Notes: generated by a model not told the origin, from the sequence alone. Counted from the stretch's first letter, positions 32,825 through 43,079 are shown. The stretch is DNA of 53,339 nt from Alistipes senegalensis (GCA_023665275.1 JAMPEF010000009.1:1-53339); one strand, 5' to 3'. Program-made: numbers and translations.

Positions 32825-34507
32825 TTATTTTTTTTCGGTTTTATGGAGAGTGATATTTATTTCATCGATAAGGTGGGTTATTTCGTCAATTGATTTATTG
32901 ATAATCGCCGTACTTTCGTTAGTTGTATTAACATTATCGTCAAGTACGCTGAATGCCTTAATAGTAGTCTGCAAAATAGCCGCCATCTGTTGTACGCCTT
33001 CAGCGTCCATACTTTCGTTAGCATTACAGAACATAATTATATTGTTAAGCAAGTTATTTACCTGACTTGCTTTCTGACTTGTTTTAGAAGTCGAAATACC
33101 GATAGCGTTTACATTTTCAGTAATCTGATTTATATCACGCTTGAGGTGTTCGGAAAGTTCAAGACATTCATTAGTGATTTCAGCTAATTTTTCGTGTTGT
33201 TCGGCTAGTTCGCTGTGACGTGCAATAAGTACTGATTTAGCGTGTACTATGCAGTTTTCCGGCGTATTAAGTCCACGACATATAGCTATAGCCATTTCAC
33301 GACATGAACGGTAACCACACGCATGACAGTTGTAATTACGGTCAGCCTCAGTATGTTTGCCCATCATTTCATAGACGGCTTCAAGTTGTTTTCCGGTAGG
33401 AATCGGAGACGGATTCATAGGAGTATAGTTCCGGCGGAAATCGGCAATATCAAGCATTTCATCAAAGCGCTTGAAAAGTTTATCTTCACCGAAACGAAAA
33501 GGTCCGGTAGTTTTACGGCGTTTTTTAGCCTCCTTTTCGACTTCACGCATAGTTGCCATGACGTCGAATACGGTTTGTGTAGTTCCGGAAGCTGGACCAA
33601 CGTTGCAGCCGAACTCACATGAAAGGACGTCGAAAACTTCAGGGTGTTTGTATTCAGGCATATTTGCATACATATCAAGTTCCGGATAGACCTTGTGTAC
33701 ACCCTCAGACGTGGTTATGTTTATATCGGGATTATGTAGCCAGAGATTATCACGGAGACCACCCGGACGTGGATATACAGCGCCTACCTGTCCTTGCTGG
33801 TCATCAAATTGGTATTCGAAATTGTGTGCTGAATCAGTTGCAATTGTTATATTATTTCTTTCAAAGTATTCTACAAGTTTTTTGAAAGTTATGTTGTAAT
33901 TTACAAGTCCGGTTTCCATGAACTCCGTTTTTTTGGCTATACACGGGGAAAGAACCGCTATAGAGTGAGTTTGGCGCATATATTTTTTAATGTACGTTGC
34001 GGCACACGCAATAGGGCTGTGAATAGGGGAAAGATTACGGAGAAGACGTGGTTGATAAATTTCAATATATTTAACGATAGCGGCACACGGTTGAGTTATT
34101 ACGTTGCCGACGGTTCTGTTTTCGATAGACCGTAAATGTGCCCACGTACAGATGTCAGCACCTAGTGAGACATCATAAATTATACAACCCTTGTTTCTGA
34201 ACCAGTCAAGAATACCTTTCCATTGTGTCGGGAGAACGGATTTTATAGCAGGTGCAACAAGGATAATCATTTTTTCCCTGTTGAGACGGGAAATACAAGC
34301 CTCTGTATCGTCTATGTAGTCACGTGCGCCGTGATTACAGGTTCTTACGCATTCACCGCACGTAATGCATCTGTCGGGATTTACGGTAGTTACAAAGCGA
34401 CCGTCTTCAAGCATTTTGGTAATGTTTGCCTCAGGTGCGGGACAGTTTCTTACGCAGGCGTTGCAGCCGACGCATTTTTCAGGTTTAACGATAATAATTT
34501 CATTCAT
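32825..34507 (-). CDS. [FeFe]-hydrogenase-like iron-sulfur protein with signalling tail
   Basis: A 560-residue cytoplasmic protein. Two 4Fe-4S ferredoxin motifs (C12/C15/C18/C22 and C47/C50/C53/C57) lead into an H-cluster domain. The four expected H-cluster Cys ligands are all present: C141 (TQPCAA), C189 (SPCIAKK), and C297 with C301 (CEFGC). The proton-relay Cys that precedes the first ligand in catalytic enzymes (TSCCP) is Pro here, and GGGQP-type residues are missing. A further Cys cluster (NYNCHACGYRSC, 394-402) and a coiled-coil tail (about 425-560) resembling methyl-accepting signalling helices follow. This fits the sensory-type (group C/D) hydrogenases. It lies 24 bases after a DivIVA-like gene. 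Confidence 0.82.
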   Translation of the reverse strand: MNEIIIVKPEKCVGCNACVRNCPAPEANITKMLEDGRFVTTVNPDRCITCGECVRTCNHGARDYIDDTEACISRLNREKMIILVAPAIKSVLPTQWKGILDWFRNKGCIIYDVSLGADICTWAHLRSIENRTVGNVITQPCAAIVKYIEIYQPRLLRNLSPIHSPIACAATYIKKYMRQTHSIAVLSPCIAKKTEFMETGLVNYNITFKKLVEYFERNNITIATDSAHNFEYQFDDQQGQVGAVYPRPGGLRDNLWLHNPDINITTSEGVHKVYPELDMYANMPEYKHPEVFDVLSCEFGCNVGPASGTTQTVFDVMATMREVEKEAKKRRKTTGPFRFGEDKLFKRFDEMLDIADFRRNYTPMNPSPIPTGKQLEAVYEMMGKHTEADRNYNCHACGYRSCREMAIAICRGLNTPENCIVHAKSVLIARHSELAEQHEKLAEITNECLELSEHLKRDINQITENVNAIGISTSKTSQKASQVNNLLNNIIMFCNANESMDAEGVQQMAAILQTTIKAFSVLDDNVNTTNESTAIINKSIDEITHLIDEINITLHKTEKK

Positions 34508-34531
34508 TTATTTATAAAGCTCCTTTTTCAG

Positions 34532-35860
34532 TCAGTCGTCAAGAGCCGCCGCCTGTGCGGCGAGAGTGGCTAAATCAATACCGCCGGAAGATTTTTTCTT
34601 AGGGGGTGAGGGTGCATCGTCGTTTTCGAGAGCCTGTGCCTGTGCAGCGAGGTCAGTAAGATTAACTCCGCCGGATTTTTCGGGCTTTTCGGAAGAATTA
34701 TTTTCAGCTTTTTTAATTCCCATAAATTCCTCTGCCTGACGGTCAAGCGCACGGAAATTGACACCACCGCTTCCACGTGGAATATTACGCACAAGTCCCG
34801 ATAAGTCATCGTCATCTGTGACGTCGGGTCTGTCAATGTCTTCAAAGTCCGGTGAATTTTCGTCGTAATCGTAATCATAGTCATAGCTGTCAAAATTATT
34901 GCTGTTCTGGACGGTATAATCCTGATTGTTATAATATTCAGCGACAGGGTCAGGCTTTGCGGGTATTTCAGTTTTCTGAATTTCCTGAACTTTTTCCGGA
35001 ATATTTTCAGTGGCAGTATAGGAATAGTCAGTAGGTTCATACGCTGGTTTTTCGGGTAAATCAATATCAATTTCTATGTTGCGGAAAACCGGCACACCAC
35101 CCTGAATAATAGTATTTCGGGTTTCATTGAGAATATTTCCGGATTTTTCAAGAATTTTGTTTCCAGCGGAAAGAAGTTCAGTGAAAGATTTCCGGAAATT
35201 ATTCATACAGCCGGAGAGCGCTTCAACGTTGCTGAGGACAAGTGCTTTTACGTTTTCAGGGATAGCCTGTAAATTTTCTTCGGAGACTTCAGCAGTCATT
35301 TCAGCGGCATAAACTTCCGCTTCATAGACAATGTCGGCTGCCTGATTGTTTGCTTCTGCCACGATATTTTCAGCTAATTTTTCAGAATCAGCTTTCAGAT
35401 TTTCAGCTTTTTTCTGTGCAGTCTCGATAATTTCGGAGGCTGATTTTTTAGCGGACGCAAAGACAGCACCAAAAACAGCGGCGTCATCTTTTTGTGACAT
35501 AGAAAGGAGTTTCATGTCAGCTTCGGAGAGATTATGTTCAAGTTCAGCGACAGAATATTTAAGGTCGACAATCTGCTTTTCAAGTTCCTGCTTTTCGGCG
35601 GAAAGGCATTGAACCTGACGGGCAAGGTTTTTGTTTTCCGCACCAGATGCGGCTAATTCTTCACGAATTTCATTGATTACAGTATTTTTTATTATGTCAT
35701 TCGGGGTATCTGCTGTAAATTTCTCAAGGGAAAAAAGAGCCGTTTTAAGTTCGGTTTCAAGTGCGGCGATACGGGCATGAAGAGCCTTTATATGTTCATC
35801 GGTATCTGCCTTATCATAACCGCCGAAGACAGCGCTTTTAATAAATCTTGTTTCATTCAT
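34532..35860 (-). CDS. DivIVA-like coiled-coil protein with repeated C-terminal motif
   Basis: A 442-residue protein. The N-terminus (FIKSAVFGGYDKADTDEHIKAL) resembles the membrane- or curvature-binding head of DivIVA/GpsB proteins. A long coiled coil (about 20-230) rich in Glu, Lys and Ala follows, then a disordered Pro/Asp/Tyr-rich segment with runs of Asp-Tyr. The tail holds three copies of a short motif, SGGVNFRALDRQAEEF, SGGVNLTDLAAQAQAL and SGGIDLATLAAQAAAL. These probably bind a partner or each other. The ATG at 35860 has AGGAGG upstream. It is first in an operon with the hydrogenase-like protein, suggesting a polar or septal anchor for that sensor, which is inference. Confidence 0.75.
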   Translation of the reverse strand: MNETRFIKSAVFGGYDKADTDEHIKALHARIAALETELKTALFSLEKFTADTPNDIIKNTVINEIREELAASGAENKNLARQVQCLSAEKQELEKQIVDLKYSVAELEHNLSEADMKLLSMSQKDDAAVFGAVFASAKKSASEIIETAQKKAENLKADSEKLAENIVAEANNQAADIVYEAEVYAAEMTAEVSEENLQAIPENVKALVLSNVEALSGCMNNFRKSFTELLSAGNKILEKSGNILNETRNTIIQGGVPVFRNIEIDIDLPEKPAYEPTDYSYTATENIPEKVQEIQKTEIPAKPDPVAEYYNNQDYTVQNSNNFDSYDYDYDYDENSPDFEDIDRPDVTDDDDLSGLVRNIPRGSGGVNFRALDRQAEEFMGIKKAENNSSEKPEKSGGVNLTDLAAQAQALENDDAPSPPKKKSSGGIDLATLAAQAAALDD

Positions 35861-35923
35861 TGTGGAAATCCTCCTGTGGTTTTTCACGGACGGAAAAAAT
35901 TCATACTGGTATATGTTAAATAT

Positions 35924-35952
35924 ATTTTACACTATTTTTTGAATTTTGTCAA
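35924..35952 (-). promoter_or_regulatory. promoter of the DivIVA-like/hydrogenase operon
   Basis: Leftward: TTGACA (35952-35947), a 17-bp spacer and TAAAAT (35929-35924). Confidence 0.8.
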
Positions 35953-36028
35953 TAGTTATTTTAAATACGTGAATTTTTAGGAGAAAATACACAAAAAATG
36001 CGGGAGATATTCTACATGGAATAAAAAA

Positions 36029-36577
36029 TCAGTCATAACCGGCAAGAAGTTCCTTTACTTCAGGATTATCATATAAGCCTAAATCAAAAAGCGTATTTAT
36101 TTGCCTGTTCGTAATTTTACCATTCATGGAATAGACAAACTGCCCGTGTTCCCGTTCCGTACCGTTCCACGAATCAATAATTTTCAGCCAGCCGGCTTTT
36201 CCTAAAGTGCGTTCCGGATATTTAGCGTCAGGGAAAAATTTCCGTGCAATCATTTTAGCACATTTGAGATGTCCGGTATAGTCGCATGAATAAGTATCAC
36301 CGTCGGGGGAAATCCAGCCCAGCTTGAAATTTTCATAGTTTTTGAAGAACATTTTTTCAAGTGTAAGCGGATATTCCTTGTCTGTTTCGATTAATTCGGA
36401 AAAATTATAATCTTCCGGATTAAAGCGGAAAAATCCCCCCTTGTCGTCGGCAACAATAGGCAGTTTATCGGGCGTAACTATATTTTCAAGCCTTGTGCCG
36501 TAAAGCTGTTCCATTTTATCAAAATACCGGTAATAGTAAAATCCTGTTTCTGATTTGTATATTGCGAATTTTTTCAT
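36029..36577 (-). CDS. uncharacterised protein
   Basis: A 182-residue soluble protein, aromatic- and Lys-rich, with no motif I recognise. Notable are GFYYYRYFDKMEQLYG near the start, a central GDTYSCDYTGHLKCAKMIA and WLKIIDSWNG; two Cys are 9 residues apart. The ATG at 36577 is preferred because GGTGGTG lies 7 bases upstream; a GTG at 36589 overlaps that site. It is monocistronic from its own promoter, divergent from the AraC-type regulator. Confidence 0.7.
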   Translation of the reverse strand: MKKFAIYKSETGFYYYRYFDKMEQLYGTRLENIVTPDKLPIVADDKGGFFRFNPEDYNFSELIETDKEYPLTLEKMFFKNYENFKLGWISPDGDTYSCDYTGHLKCAKMIARKFFPDAKYPERTLGKAGWLKIIDSWNGTEREHGQFVYSMNGKITNRQINTLFDLGLYDNPEVKELLAGYD

Positions 36578-36609
36578 ATCATACACCACCGTTAATAATA
36601 TTATACAAA

Positions 36610-36638
36610 ATTATATCACACTTTGAATGATTTTACAA
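36610..36638 (-). promoter_or_regulatory. promoter of the uncharacterised 182-residue gene
   Basis: Leftward: TTGTAA (36638-36633), a 17-bp spacer and TATAAT (36615-36610), with TG before the -10 box. It is back to back with the AraC-gene promoter 20 bases away. Confidence 0.7.
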
Positions 36639-36658
36639 GTATAAATATAAATTAATTG

Positions 36659-36687
36659 TTGCACAAATGTAAATTATATGCTATAAT
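36659..36687 (+). promoter_or_regulatory. extended -10 promoter of the AraC-type regulator
   Basis: TTGCAC (36659-36664), a 17-bp spacer and TATAAT (36682-36687), with the extended -10 TATGC. Confidence 0.75.
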
Positions 36688-36710
36688 TATTCAGAAACGG
36701 AGGTGGCATT

Positions 36711-37442
36711 ATGAACGAGGAAACAGAAAAAATTCTTTCTGAAAATCTTTTTATTCTGCGTGAAGAGGGTTTCCGCCATACGTCATTTGACAGGGAACTT
36801 GCATTTTACGAAAGCATATGTTCCGGAAATATTGAGCTTGTCCGTGTTTTCATGAAACCTCTTTGTAGTGAGGGTTGTGGTGTTCTCAGTGACGACCCGT
36901 TGCGTAATCTTAAATATCATATGGTAGTACTTGCGGCAATGATAGCACGCTATTGTATAAAAGGTGGTATGTCACCGGAAGAATCATACAGTATGAGTGA
37001 TTTTTACATAATGAAGACCGATAAAAGCATTACAGAAGAGGAAGTCCGTGCGGTGCATATTGAAATGATAGAGGGATATACAAAAAAAATGCGTCGCATA
37101 AAGCTGAATGGTATTTTTTCAAAACAGGTAGTAAGGGCGGTGAATTATATAATATGCCATATAAACAGTCGTATTCTTCTTAATGATGTGGCGGAGAATT
37201 TAAAATTAAGTCCGGCTTATCTGTCAAGGCTTTTCCGGAAAGAGACGGGGGAGACTTTCAGCGAATATGTCAACAGACTGAAAATTGAAGAGGCATCGGC
37301 ACTGCTTTTATACACTGAATACAGTGACCTTGAAATAAGCAATATGCTTGCTTACAGCTCACAGAGCTATTTTATAAAGGTTTTCCGGAAGTATACCGGC
37401 ATTACTCCCAAAAAATACAAAACACAGTATAAAATACTTTAA
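36711..37442 (+). CDS. AraC-family transcriptional regulator
   Basis: A 243-residue regulator. The C-terminal 100 residues form the double helix-turn-helix DNA-binding domain: VVRAVNYIICHINSRILLNDVAENLKLSPAYLSRLFRKETG, then YVNRLKIEEASALLLYTEYSDLEISNMLAYSSQSYFIKVFRKYTGITPKKYK, a very typical AraC ending. The N-terminal 130 residues contain a helical sensing region with several Cys (CSEGCG) of no family I can name. CGGAGGTGG precedes the ATG. It sits 93 bases upstream of, and in line with, the GH9-dockerin-GH16 gene, so control of cell-wall-polysaccharide degradation is a reasonable inference. Confidence 0.88.
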   Translation: MNEETEKILSENLFILREEGFRHTSFDRELAFYESICSGNIELVRVFMKPLCSEGCGVLSDDPLRNLKYHMVVLAAMIARYCIKGGMSPEESYSMSDFYIMKTDKSITEEEVRAVHIEMIEGYTKKMRRIKLNGIFSKQVVRAVNYIICHINSRILLNDVAENLKLSPAYLSRLFRKETGETFSEYVNRLKIEEASALLLYTEYSDLEISNMLAYSSQSYFIKVFRKYTGITPKKYKTQYKIL

Positions 37443-37535
37443 TATCAAGATTTTACTATTTTTGTCATTAAAATTATATATTTTTCTGAAAATATGTATT
37501 ATAATAAATTCAACAATTTACGGAGGGTTAATACC

Positions 37536-40500
37536 ATGAAAAAAAATCTCTTTAAACGCTGTACGGCTGTACTTGCAATGTGCAGTGTTATGGTGTCGGC
37601 TATGCCATTGGCTTCTGTGCCGGTATATGCCGCATCAAATATTATAAGCAATTCAACTTTTGACAGCGGTGTTACCGGCTGGAGTACATACAAGGAAAGC
37701 GGCGGCAGTTGTACTCTTGGCACAGAAGACGGAAAACTTGCCCTTAAAGTAAGCAGTACCGGCAAGGTGAATTATGCCGTACAGGTATGTTATGACATCA
37801 TACCGCTTTATCAGAATGGCGTTTACCGTCTGAAATATGACATATCGTCAAGCGTCGACAGATACGTTGAGGGTATGATTCAGCAGAACGGCGGAACATA
37901 TCAAGCTTACACGTGGAAAGGTCTTTCACTTACGTCCGAACCACAGACAGTAGACTATGAATTTACCATGGAAGAAGAAACCGACATCATGGCTAAGATG
38001 GTTTTCAACTGTGGCGTACCCGCTGAGGGTGAAACTGAACTTCCTGAACATACAATATATCTTGACAATGTTTCACTTGAATTAATCGATGACAGCAATG
38101 TTGATTACAGTGCAACACGTCCCTATGAACCCGATATTATGACCAATCAGGTAGGTTATAAGCCCGATAGCAAGAAAACTGCTGTTTTCCGTAACGTTGA
38201 GGGAAAGACGGAATTTGAGGTTATAAATGCCGATACTGAAGAAGTAGTCTATACCGGAACTCTCAGCGAACCTATGAATAATACTTCCGCTGATGAAACC
38301 GACTGGACGGGTGATTTTTCCTCCGTGAAAGAAACAGGAAATTATTTCATAAAATGCGGAAATCTTGACAATTCATATACATTCAGCATTTCAGATAATG
38401 TTTATAATAATCTCCTTGACGACAGCGTAAGAATGTTGTATTTACAGCGTTGTGGTGTTGAGGTTGAAGATGATACTTTTGGTCATAAAGCCTGTCATGA
38501 TACAATGGCTACAGTATACGGTACGGACAAGAAAATAGACGTTTCGGGTGGCTGGCATGATGCCGGAGACTATGGACGTTATGTCGTTCCGGCTGCTAAG
38601 GCAGTGGCAGATTTACTCTATGCATATGGTGAAAATCCGTCACTTTACAGCGATAATATTGGTATTCCTGAAAGTAATAACGGCGTTCCGGATATTCTGG
38701 ACGAAGCACGCTTTGAACTTGAATGGATGATGAAAATGCAGAACGAAAACGGCGGAGTACATCATAAAGTATCATGTGAGTCGTTCCCGGGGTACGTAAT
38801 GCCTGAAAAGGAAACAGAACCTCTTATAGTGACAGATATTTCAACGACTGCTACAGCGGATTTCTGTGCATCTATGGCTCTTGCATACGAATATTACAAG
38901 GACGTTGACAGTGAATTTGCCGGAAAATGCCTTGACTGTGCTAAAAAAGCATGGGCATTCTTGAAAGAACACCCTGAATTTATCTTTGAAAATCCTGAAG
39001 ATATTGTCACCGGTGACTATGGCGACAAATACGATGTTGATGAACGTTACTGGGCAGCCGCACAGATGTACCGTGCTACTGGCGATGCAAGTTATATGGA
39101 CGGCGTTTCAGATTATACCGGTCTTGACTGGTCAACTGTAGGCGATTACGGTAATATATCAATTCTTACCATGAACGGCATTGATAAGGAATCTGAAATA
39201 TATAAGACCGCACAGAACAATATCATAAGTCAGGCAAATAAATTTATCAGCACCGCCGGAAAAACAGCCTATGGTGTATCACAGTCAAAATTCAACTGGG
39301 GCAGTAATATGACTATAGCAAATTCTGGTATTGTTTTAGGTCTTGCATATCAGCTTACCGGAGACACCAAATATCTTGACGGTGCAAACAGTCAGCTTGA
39401 TTATCTTCTTGGTGTAAATCCTGTCGGTGAATGTTTTGTTACCGGTTACGGTACAGTATCGCCGAAAAATCCACATCACAGACCATCAATGGCAAAAGAT
39501 ACAGCAATGAAAGGAATGCTTGTCGGTGGTGTAAACTCCGGACTTGAGGACAGTGCGGCTAAAGCATACTGCAACGGCTTACCAGAGGCTAAATGTTATG
39601 TTGATAATTCCGAAAGCTATTCCACGAATGAAATAACTATCTACTGGAACTCACCGCTTACGTATCTTATTTCACTTACTGAAAACGAAAAGTCTTCCGG
39701 AAATGATGATATTCTTTGGGGTGACGCCAATTGTGACGGTAAAGTCAGCATTGCTGATGCCGTACTTATAATGCAGGCTCTTTCAAATCCTAATGATTTT
39801 CAGCTTACGGAGAAAGGCGCACGCAACGGTGATGTCTCCAATAACGGCGACGGTATAACAACTGCTGATGCCCTTGCTATTCAGAAAGTTGATATAGGTC
39901 TGCTGAAACAGTCTGATTTACCGGAGTCATATATGAACGAACCACCGGTAGTTACTACACAGTCCACTACAACAACCACAAAGACAACAACTACTACAAC
40001 CACAACAACTGTTCCTGACACTCCTTCTGCTATAAAGGATTACGGTACACCCATGAACGAAAAGGCAACCGCTGTAGCAGATTTCAGAAAGGGTGAAACA
40101 CCATTATTCTTTGCTTCGGACGGCTGGACTAACGGAAGTTGTTTTGACTGTGGTTGGTATAAGAAAAATACTTCATTTGATGGCGGTGTACTTAATCTCA
40201 CAATTGATAAAGATAAATCCGGAAAATATAATTATTCTGGTGCGGAGTACAGAACCGCTGATTTTTACCACTATGGCTACTATGAAACTTCAATGCAGGC
40301 TATAAAAAATGATGGCGTTGTCTCATCATTCTTTACTTATACAGGACCTTCCGACAATAACCCGTGGGACGAGATAGACATTGAAATTCTCGGCAAGGAT
40401 ACTACTAAGGTACAGCTGAATTATTACACAAACGGTGTCGGCAACCACGAATATATGTATGACCTTGGCTTTGATGCCTCCGAGGGTTTCCATACATACG

Positions 40501-40700
40501 GTTTTGACTGGCAATCCGACCACATAACATGGTACGTTGACGGCAAGGAAGTTTATACAGCTACAGAAAATATTCCGTCTACTCCCGGAAAAATCATGAT
40601 GAATGTATGGCCTGGTATAACTGTTGATGACTGGCTTAAGCCATTTGATGGCAAAACACCTCTTACAGCACGTTATCAGTGGGTGACATATGACAAGTAA
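37536..40700 (+). CDS. secreted GH9-dockerin-GH16 cellulosomal enzyme
   Basis: A 1054-residue exported multidomain enzyme. In order: signal peptide (cut near VYAASN, about 30); a carbohydrate-binding-like beta domain (about 33-180); an Ig-like CelD_N domain; a GH9 catalytic domain with D342-A-G-D345 (nucleophile/base loop) and the late [14 protein letters not shown]...HHRPS active-site segment; a type I dockerin with calcium loops D730-N-C-D734 and D766 onward (DVSNNGDG); a Thr-rich linker (about 807-827); and a GH16 domain with catalytic E946-I-D948-I-E950. GH9 cleaves beta-1,4-glucan; GH16 of this type cleaves mixed-linkage beta-glucan or xyloglucan. The dockerin lies between the catalytic modules instead of at the end. 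The ATG at 37536 has GGAGGG upstream. The upstream DNA has TATAAT at 37500 but no good -35, which fits activator control. Confidence 0.94.
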   Translation: MKKNLFKRCTAVLAMCSVMVSAMPLASVPVYAASNIISNSTFDSGVTGWSTYKESGGSCTLGTEDGKLALKVSSTGKVNYAVQVCYDIIPLYQNGVYRLKYDISSSVDRYVEGMIQQNGGTYQAYTWKGLSLTSEPQTVDYEFTMEEETDIMAKMVFNCGVPAEGETELPEHTIYLDNVSLELIDDSNVDYSATRPYEPDIMTNQVGYKPDSKKTAVFRNVEGKTEFEVINADTEEVVYTGTLSEPMNNTSADETDWTGDFSSVKETGNYFIKCGNLDNSYTFSISDNVYNNLLDDSVRMLYLQRCGVEVEDDTFGHKACHDTMATVYGTDKKIDVSGGWHDAGDYGRYVVPAAKAVADLLYAYGENPSLYSDNIGIPESNNGVPDILDEARFELEWMMKMQNENGGVHHKVSCESFPGYVMPEKETEPLIVTDISTTATADFCASMALAYEYYKDVDSEFAGKCLDCAKKAWAFLKEHPEFIFENPEDIVTGDYGDKYDVDERYWAAAQMYRATGDASYMDGVSDYTGLDWSTVGDYGNISILTMNGIDKESEIYKTAQNNIISQANKFISTAGKTAYGVSQSKFNWGSNMTIANSGIVLGLAYQLTGDTKYLDGANSQLDYLLGVNPVGECFVTGYGTVSPKNPHHRPSMAKDTAMKGMLVGGVNSGLEDSAAKAYCNGLPEAKCYVDNSESYSTNEITIYWNSPLTYLISLTENEKSSGNDDILWGDANCDGKVSIADAVLIMQALSNPNDFQLTEKGARNGDVSNNGDGITTADALAIQKVDIGLLKQSDLPESYMNEPPVVTTQSTTTTTKTTTTTTTTTVPDTPSAIKDYGTPMNEKATAVADFRKGETPLFFASDGWTNGSCFDCGWYKKNTSFDGGVLNLTIDKDKSGKYNYSGAEYRTADFYHYGYYETSMQAIKNDGVVSSFFTYTGPSDNNPWDEIDIEILGKDTTKVQLNYYTNGVGNHEYMYDLGFDASEGFHTYGFDWQSDHITWYVDGKEVYTATENIPSTPGKIMMNVWPGITVDDWLKPFDGKTPLTARYQWVTYDK

Positions 40701-40721
40701 TAAACCTTCCTCTCAAATATA

Positions 40722-40756
40722 GAAAAAGCCACACCCTTGAGGTGTGGTCTTTTTTA
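40722..40756 (+). terminator. terminator of the GH9-GH16 gene
   Basis: AAAAAGCCACACC, CTTGA loop, GGTGTGGTCTTTTTT. The paired core is 40729-40735 with 40741-40747. Confidence 0.92.
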
Positions 40757-40840
40757 TCAATAGTCAGATATTATAAAAAATCTTGAAATTAATAATATAT
40801 TTTGTGAAATTATACAAAAAACAATTTTATTATCGTCTTT

Positions 40841-40869
40841 TTGTCATTCTGAAATCACTTACTTATAAA
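40841..40869 (+). promoter_or_regulatory. promoter of the solute-binding lipoprotein gene
   Basis: TTGTCA (40841-40846), a 17-bp spacer and TATAAA (40864-40869). The start near 40876 rules out the in-frame ATG at 40875 and supports 40893. Confidence 0.72.
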
Positions 40870-40892
40870 AAGCAATGAAAGGTTGTGTTTTC

Positions 40893-43079
40893 ATGAAAAT
40901 AAAAAAAATGTGCATACTGCTTGCGATGCTATGTGCCTTGACGGCTTGCGAAAACAAAAAACAGAAACCCGTTCCGGAAAACGTTCCACCGGTTGAAGTA
41001 ATGGGCTATCGTCCGGCAGAAATCCGGCTTACAGATGATTTTGACCGGATAATAAGTCTTGATACAAACGTGGGTGATGTGTATATTTTCGGACAGCTTA
41101 AAACCGGTGGTTATTCGGGATATACTACTGACGGGACTTTCAATGAATACGAAAGTTTCAGCTTTATTCCTCAGAAAAATGAAACTGTCATATCGTCTGC
41201 TTTACTGCCGTTCGGAAAAAAAGCCGTCCTGACGTATCTTGACGGCAAGACAATGCTTTACACGTATGGCAAGGACGGTGTACAGGAAAAAGTCATTGAT
41301 TGCGGTGAAATTCTTGATAATCCGGACATGAATGCAGATATTCTCCCATATGGTCGTGAAAATTATATTATCAATGCGAATAACAAACGCCTTGCACTTG
41401 CGGACGACAGCGGTTATTTATCTGATATTGACGTAAATGGCGATATACTGGGCGTCGCACGTGGAGATGATAATACTGTAAACTGTATTTTCGACGACGG
41501 CAAATCAAAATTTACAGCCGGCATTGATATTGAATCAGGAACGCTTACAGATATGAAACAGGTTGAGATAAATTCCGGAGCATATGCATCATGTACGGGC
41601 GAAAAGTACTCTTATATCGGTGTATTTGAGGACGGTATTTATGGCATTTCAGACAGTACCACCAAAAAGATAACCGACTTTGTTAATATGGATTTCAAGC
41701 CGTCGGAAGTAACGGACATAATAGAAACTGATAACGGCTATGCGGTAAATGTCAACGGAATGGTATATTTTATCACGGAAGACGACATCACCGAACTGAC
41801 CACCCAGAAAATAATATGGGTGGGGGTTTACGGAAGCCATCGCTACTCCCTTATGGACGATTATGCGAATCAGTACAACGAATCGCAGGACGTATACAAG
41901 GTGAAGTTCAGGGAATACGAATGGGACGATGACACACTTCAGGCGGACGTAATCAGCGGAAACGCTCCCGATATTATACCCCTTGACGGCAATGCACCTC
42001 TTGACAGTTACGGCAGAAACTCCGGACTTTTCGCCGATATGTACACTTTCCTTGACAATGACCACGATTTGTCACGTGAGGACTTTTTACCAAACATTCT
42101 GACCGGTCTTGAACGTGACGGGAAACTTTATCAGCTTGGAACGTCTTTTATAATTGACGCAAACCCGACAAGTTCAGATAGCGGTATTCCGGAAAACTGG
42201 ACAGTTGATGACATGATTAAAACTTATGAAAATCTCGGGAAAAATGATATTCTTTTTCCGGAAGCTGATTTTTATCTCAGGGAAAGCAATTTTAATTTAT
42301 TATTTGACAAATCTATGTATATCGATTACGAAAATGCAGAGTGCAGTTTTGATTCACCGGATTTTGTAAAATATCTTGAATTTTTCCAGAAAAACAAAAT
42401 AGGGCATACATATGAGGAATTTGACGAGTTACACTCCCGTGATGATGTACTTGTTATTGACCAAGAAAATATACTTGTTTTTGAGGAAGAACTGGCAAAG
42501 AAAAATGTTCTTATATCGCCTTATAATACTTTTTATAGTGCCGGCGATTTATACCAGACGGTAAAAGGCGATTTTAAAGACAAAATGGTATGGGCTGGCT
42601 ACGTCGGCGATGGTACAAAAAGCGGTGTATTACTTAAGGTGCAGGATTTATACGGTATAAGTGCATTTTCGGCAAATGCTGACGGTGCATGGGACTTTTT
42701 AAAGACGACTTTTTCAGAGCTCAAAACAGACGGACGTACTTATTATGCATTACGTTATTTTCCGGTCATTGAAAAGGATTTTGACGAAGCACTTGAAGAA
42801 TATACCCGTGATAATGTCTATGTCGACTGGCAAACCGGAAAGACTGTCATTGAAAAACGCAAGTATGCTGACAAGGAAATAGAGAACTTTACGCCGGAGG
42901 AATGCGAATACTATAAAAATAAGATTATGTCTACAAGGGTATATGTTGAAGACTATAATATAAATGAAATAATTAGCGAAGAAGTTTATGAATATTTTGA
43001 AAATGACGGCTCAGCAAAACAGACAGCCGGAAATATTCAGAAAAAAGTTTCCGAATACTTAAACGAACATTATAAATAA
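40893..43079 (+). CDS. extracellular solute-binding lipoprotein (family 1 type) with large N-terminal domain
   Basis: A 728-residue lipoprotein: signal peptide with lipobox ALTAC (Cys at about 19). The first ~290 residues are beta-rich with repeated strand-turn segments (for example KTMLYTYGKDG), like a propeller-type domain. The rest resembles family 1 substrate-binding proteins for sugars or oligosaccharides: YANQYNESQDVYKVKFREY, DVISGNAPDIIPLDG, YQLGTSFIIDANP, and a C-terminal segment with AWDFLKTTFSE. No permease or ATPase gene is beside it, so it is either an orphan capture protein for a remote transporter or a surface sensor. AAAGG lies 10 bases before the ATG. Its location after a cellulosomal enzyme suggests a glycan ligand, by inference. 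Confidence 0.78.
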   Translation: MKIKKMCILLAMLCALTACENKKQKPVPENVPPVEVMGYRPAEIRLTDDFDRIISLDTNVGDVYIFGQLKTGGYSGYTTDGTFNEYESFSFIPQKNETVISSALLPFGKKAVLTYLDGKTMLYTYGKDGVQEKVIDCGEILDNPDMNADILPYGRENYIINANNKRLALADDSGYLSDIDVNGDILGVARGDDNTVNCIFDDGKSKFTAGIDIESGTLTDMKQVEINSGAYASCTGEKYSYIGVFEDGIYGISDSTTKKITDFVNMDFKPSEVTDIIETDNGYAVNVNGMVYFITEDDITELTTQKIIWVGVYGSHRYSLMDDYANQYNESQDVYKVKFREYEWDDDTLQADVISGNAPDIIPLDGNAPLDSYGRNSGLFADMYTFLDNDHDLSREDFLPNILTGLERDGKLYQLGTSFIIDANPTSSDSGIPENWTVDDMIKTYENLGKNDILFPEADFYLRESNFNLLFDKSMYIDYENAECSFDSPDFVKYLEFFQKNKIGHTYEEFDELHSRDDVLVIDQENILVFEEELAKKNVLISPYNTFYSAGDLYQTVKGDFKDKMVWAGYVGDGTKSGVLLKVQDLYGISAFSANADGAWDFLKTTFSELKTDGRTYYALRYFPVIEKDFDEALEEYTRDNVYVDWQTGKTVIEKRKYADKEIENFTPEECEYYKNKIMSTRVYVEDYNINEIISEEVYEYFENDGSAKQTAGNIQKKVSEYLNEHYK

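Noticed and set aside
40875..40893. Solute-binding lipoprotein starting at the ATG at 40875
   Set aside because: It lies at the predicted transcription start and lacks a ribosome site; the ATG at 40893 gives a standard lipoprotein signal.
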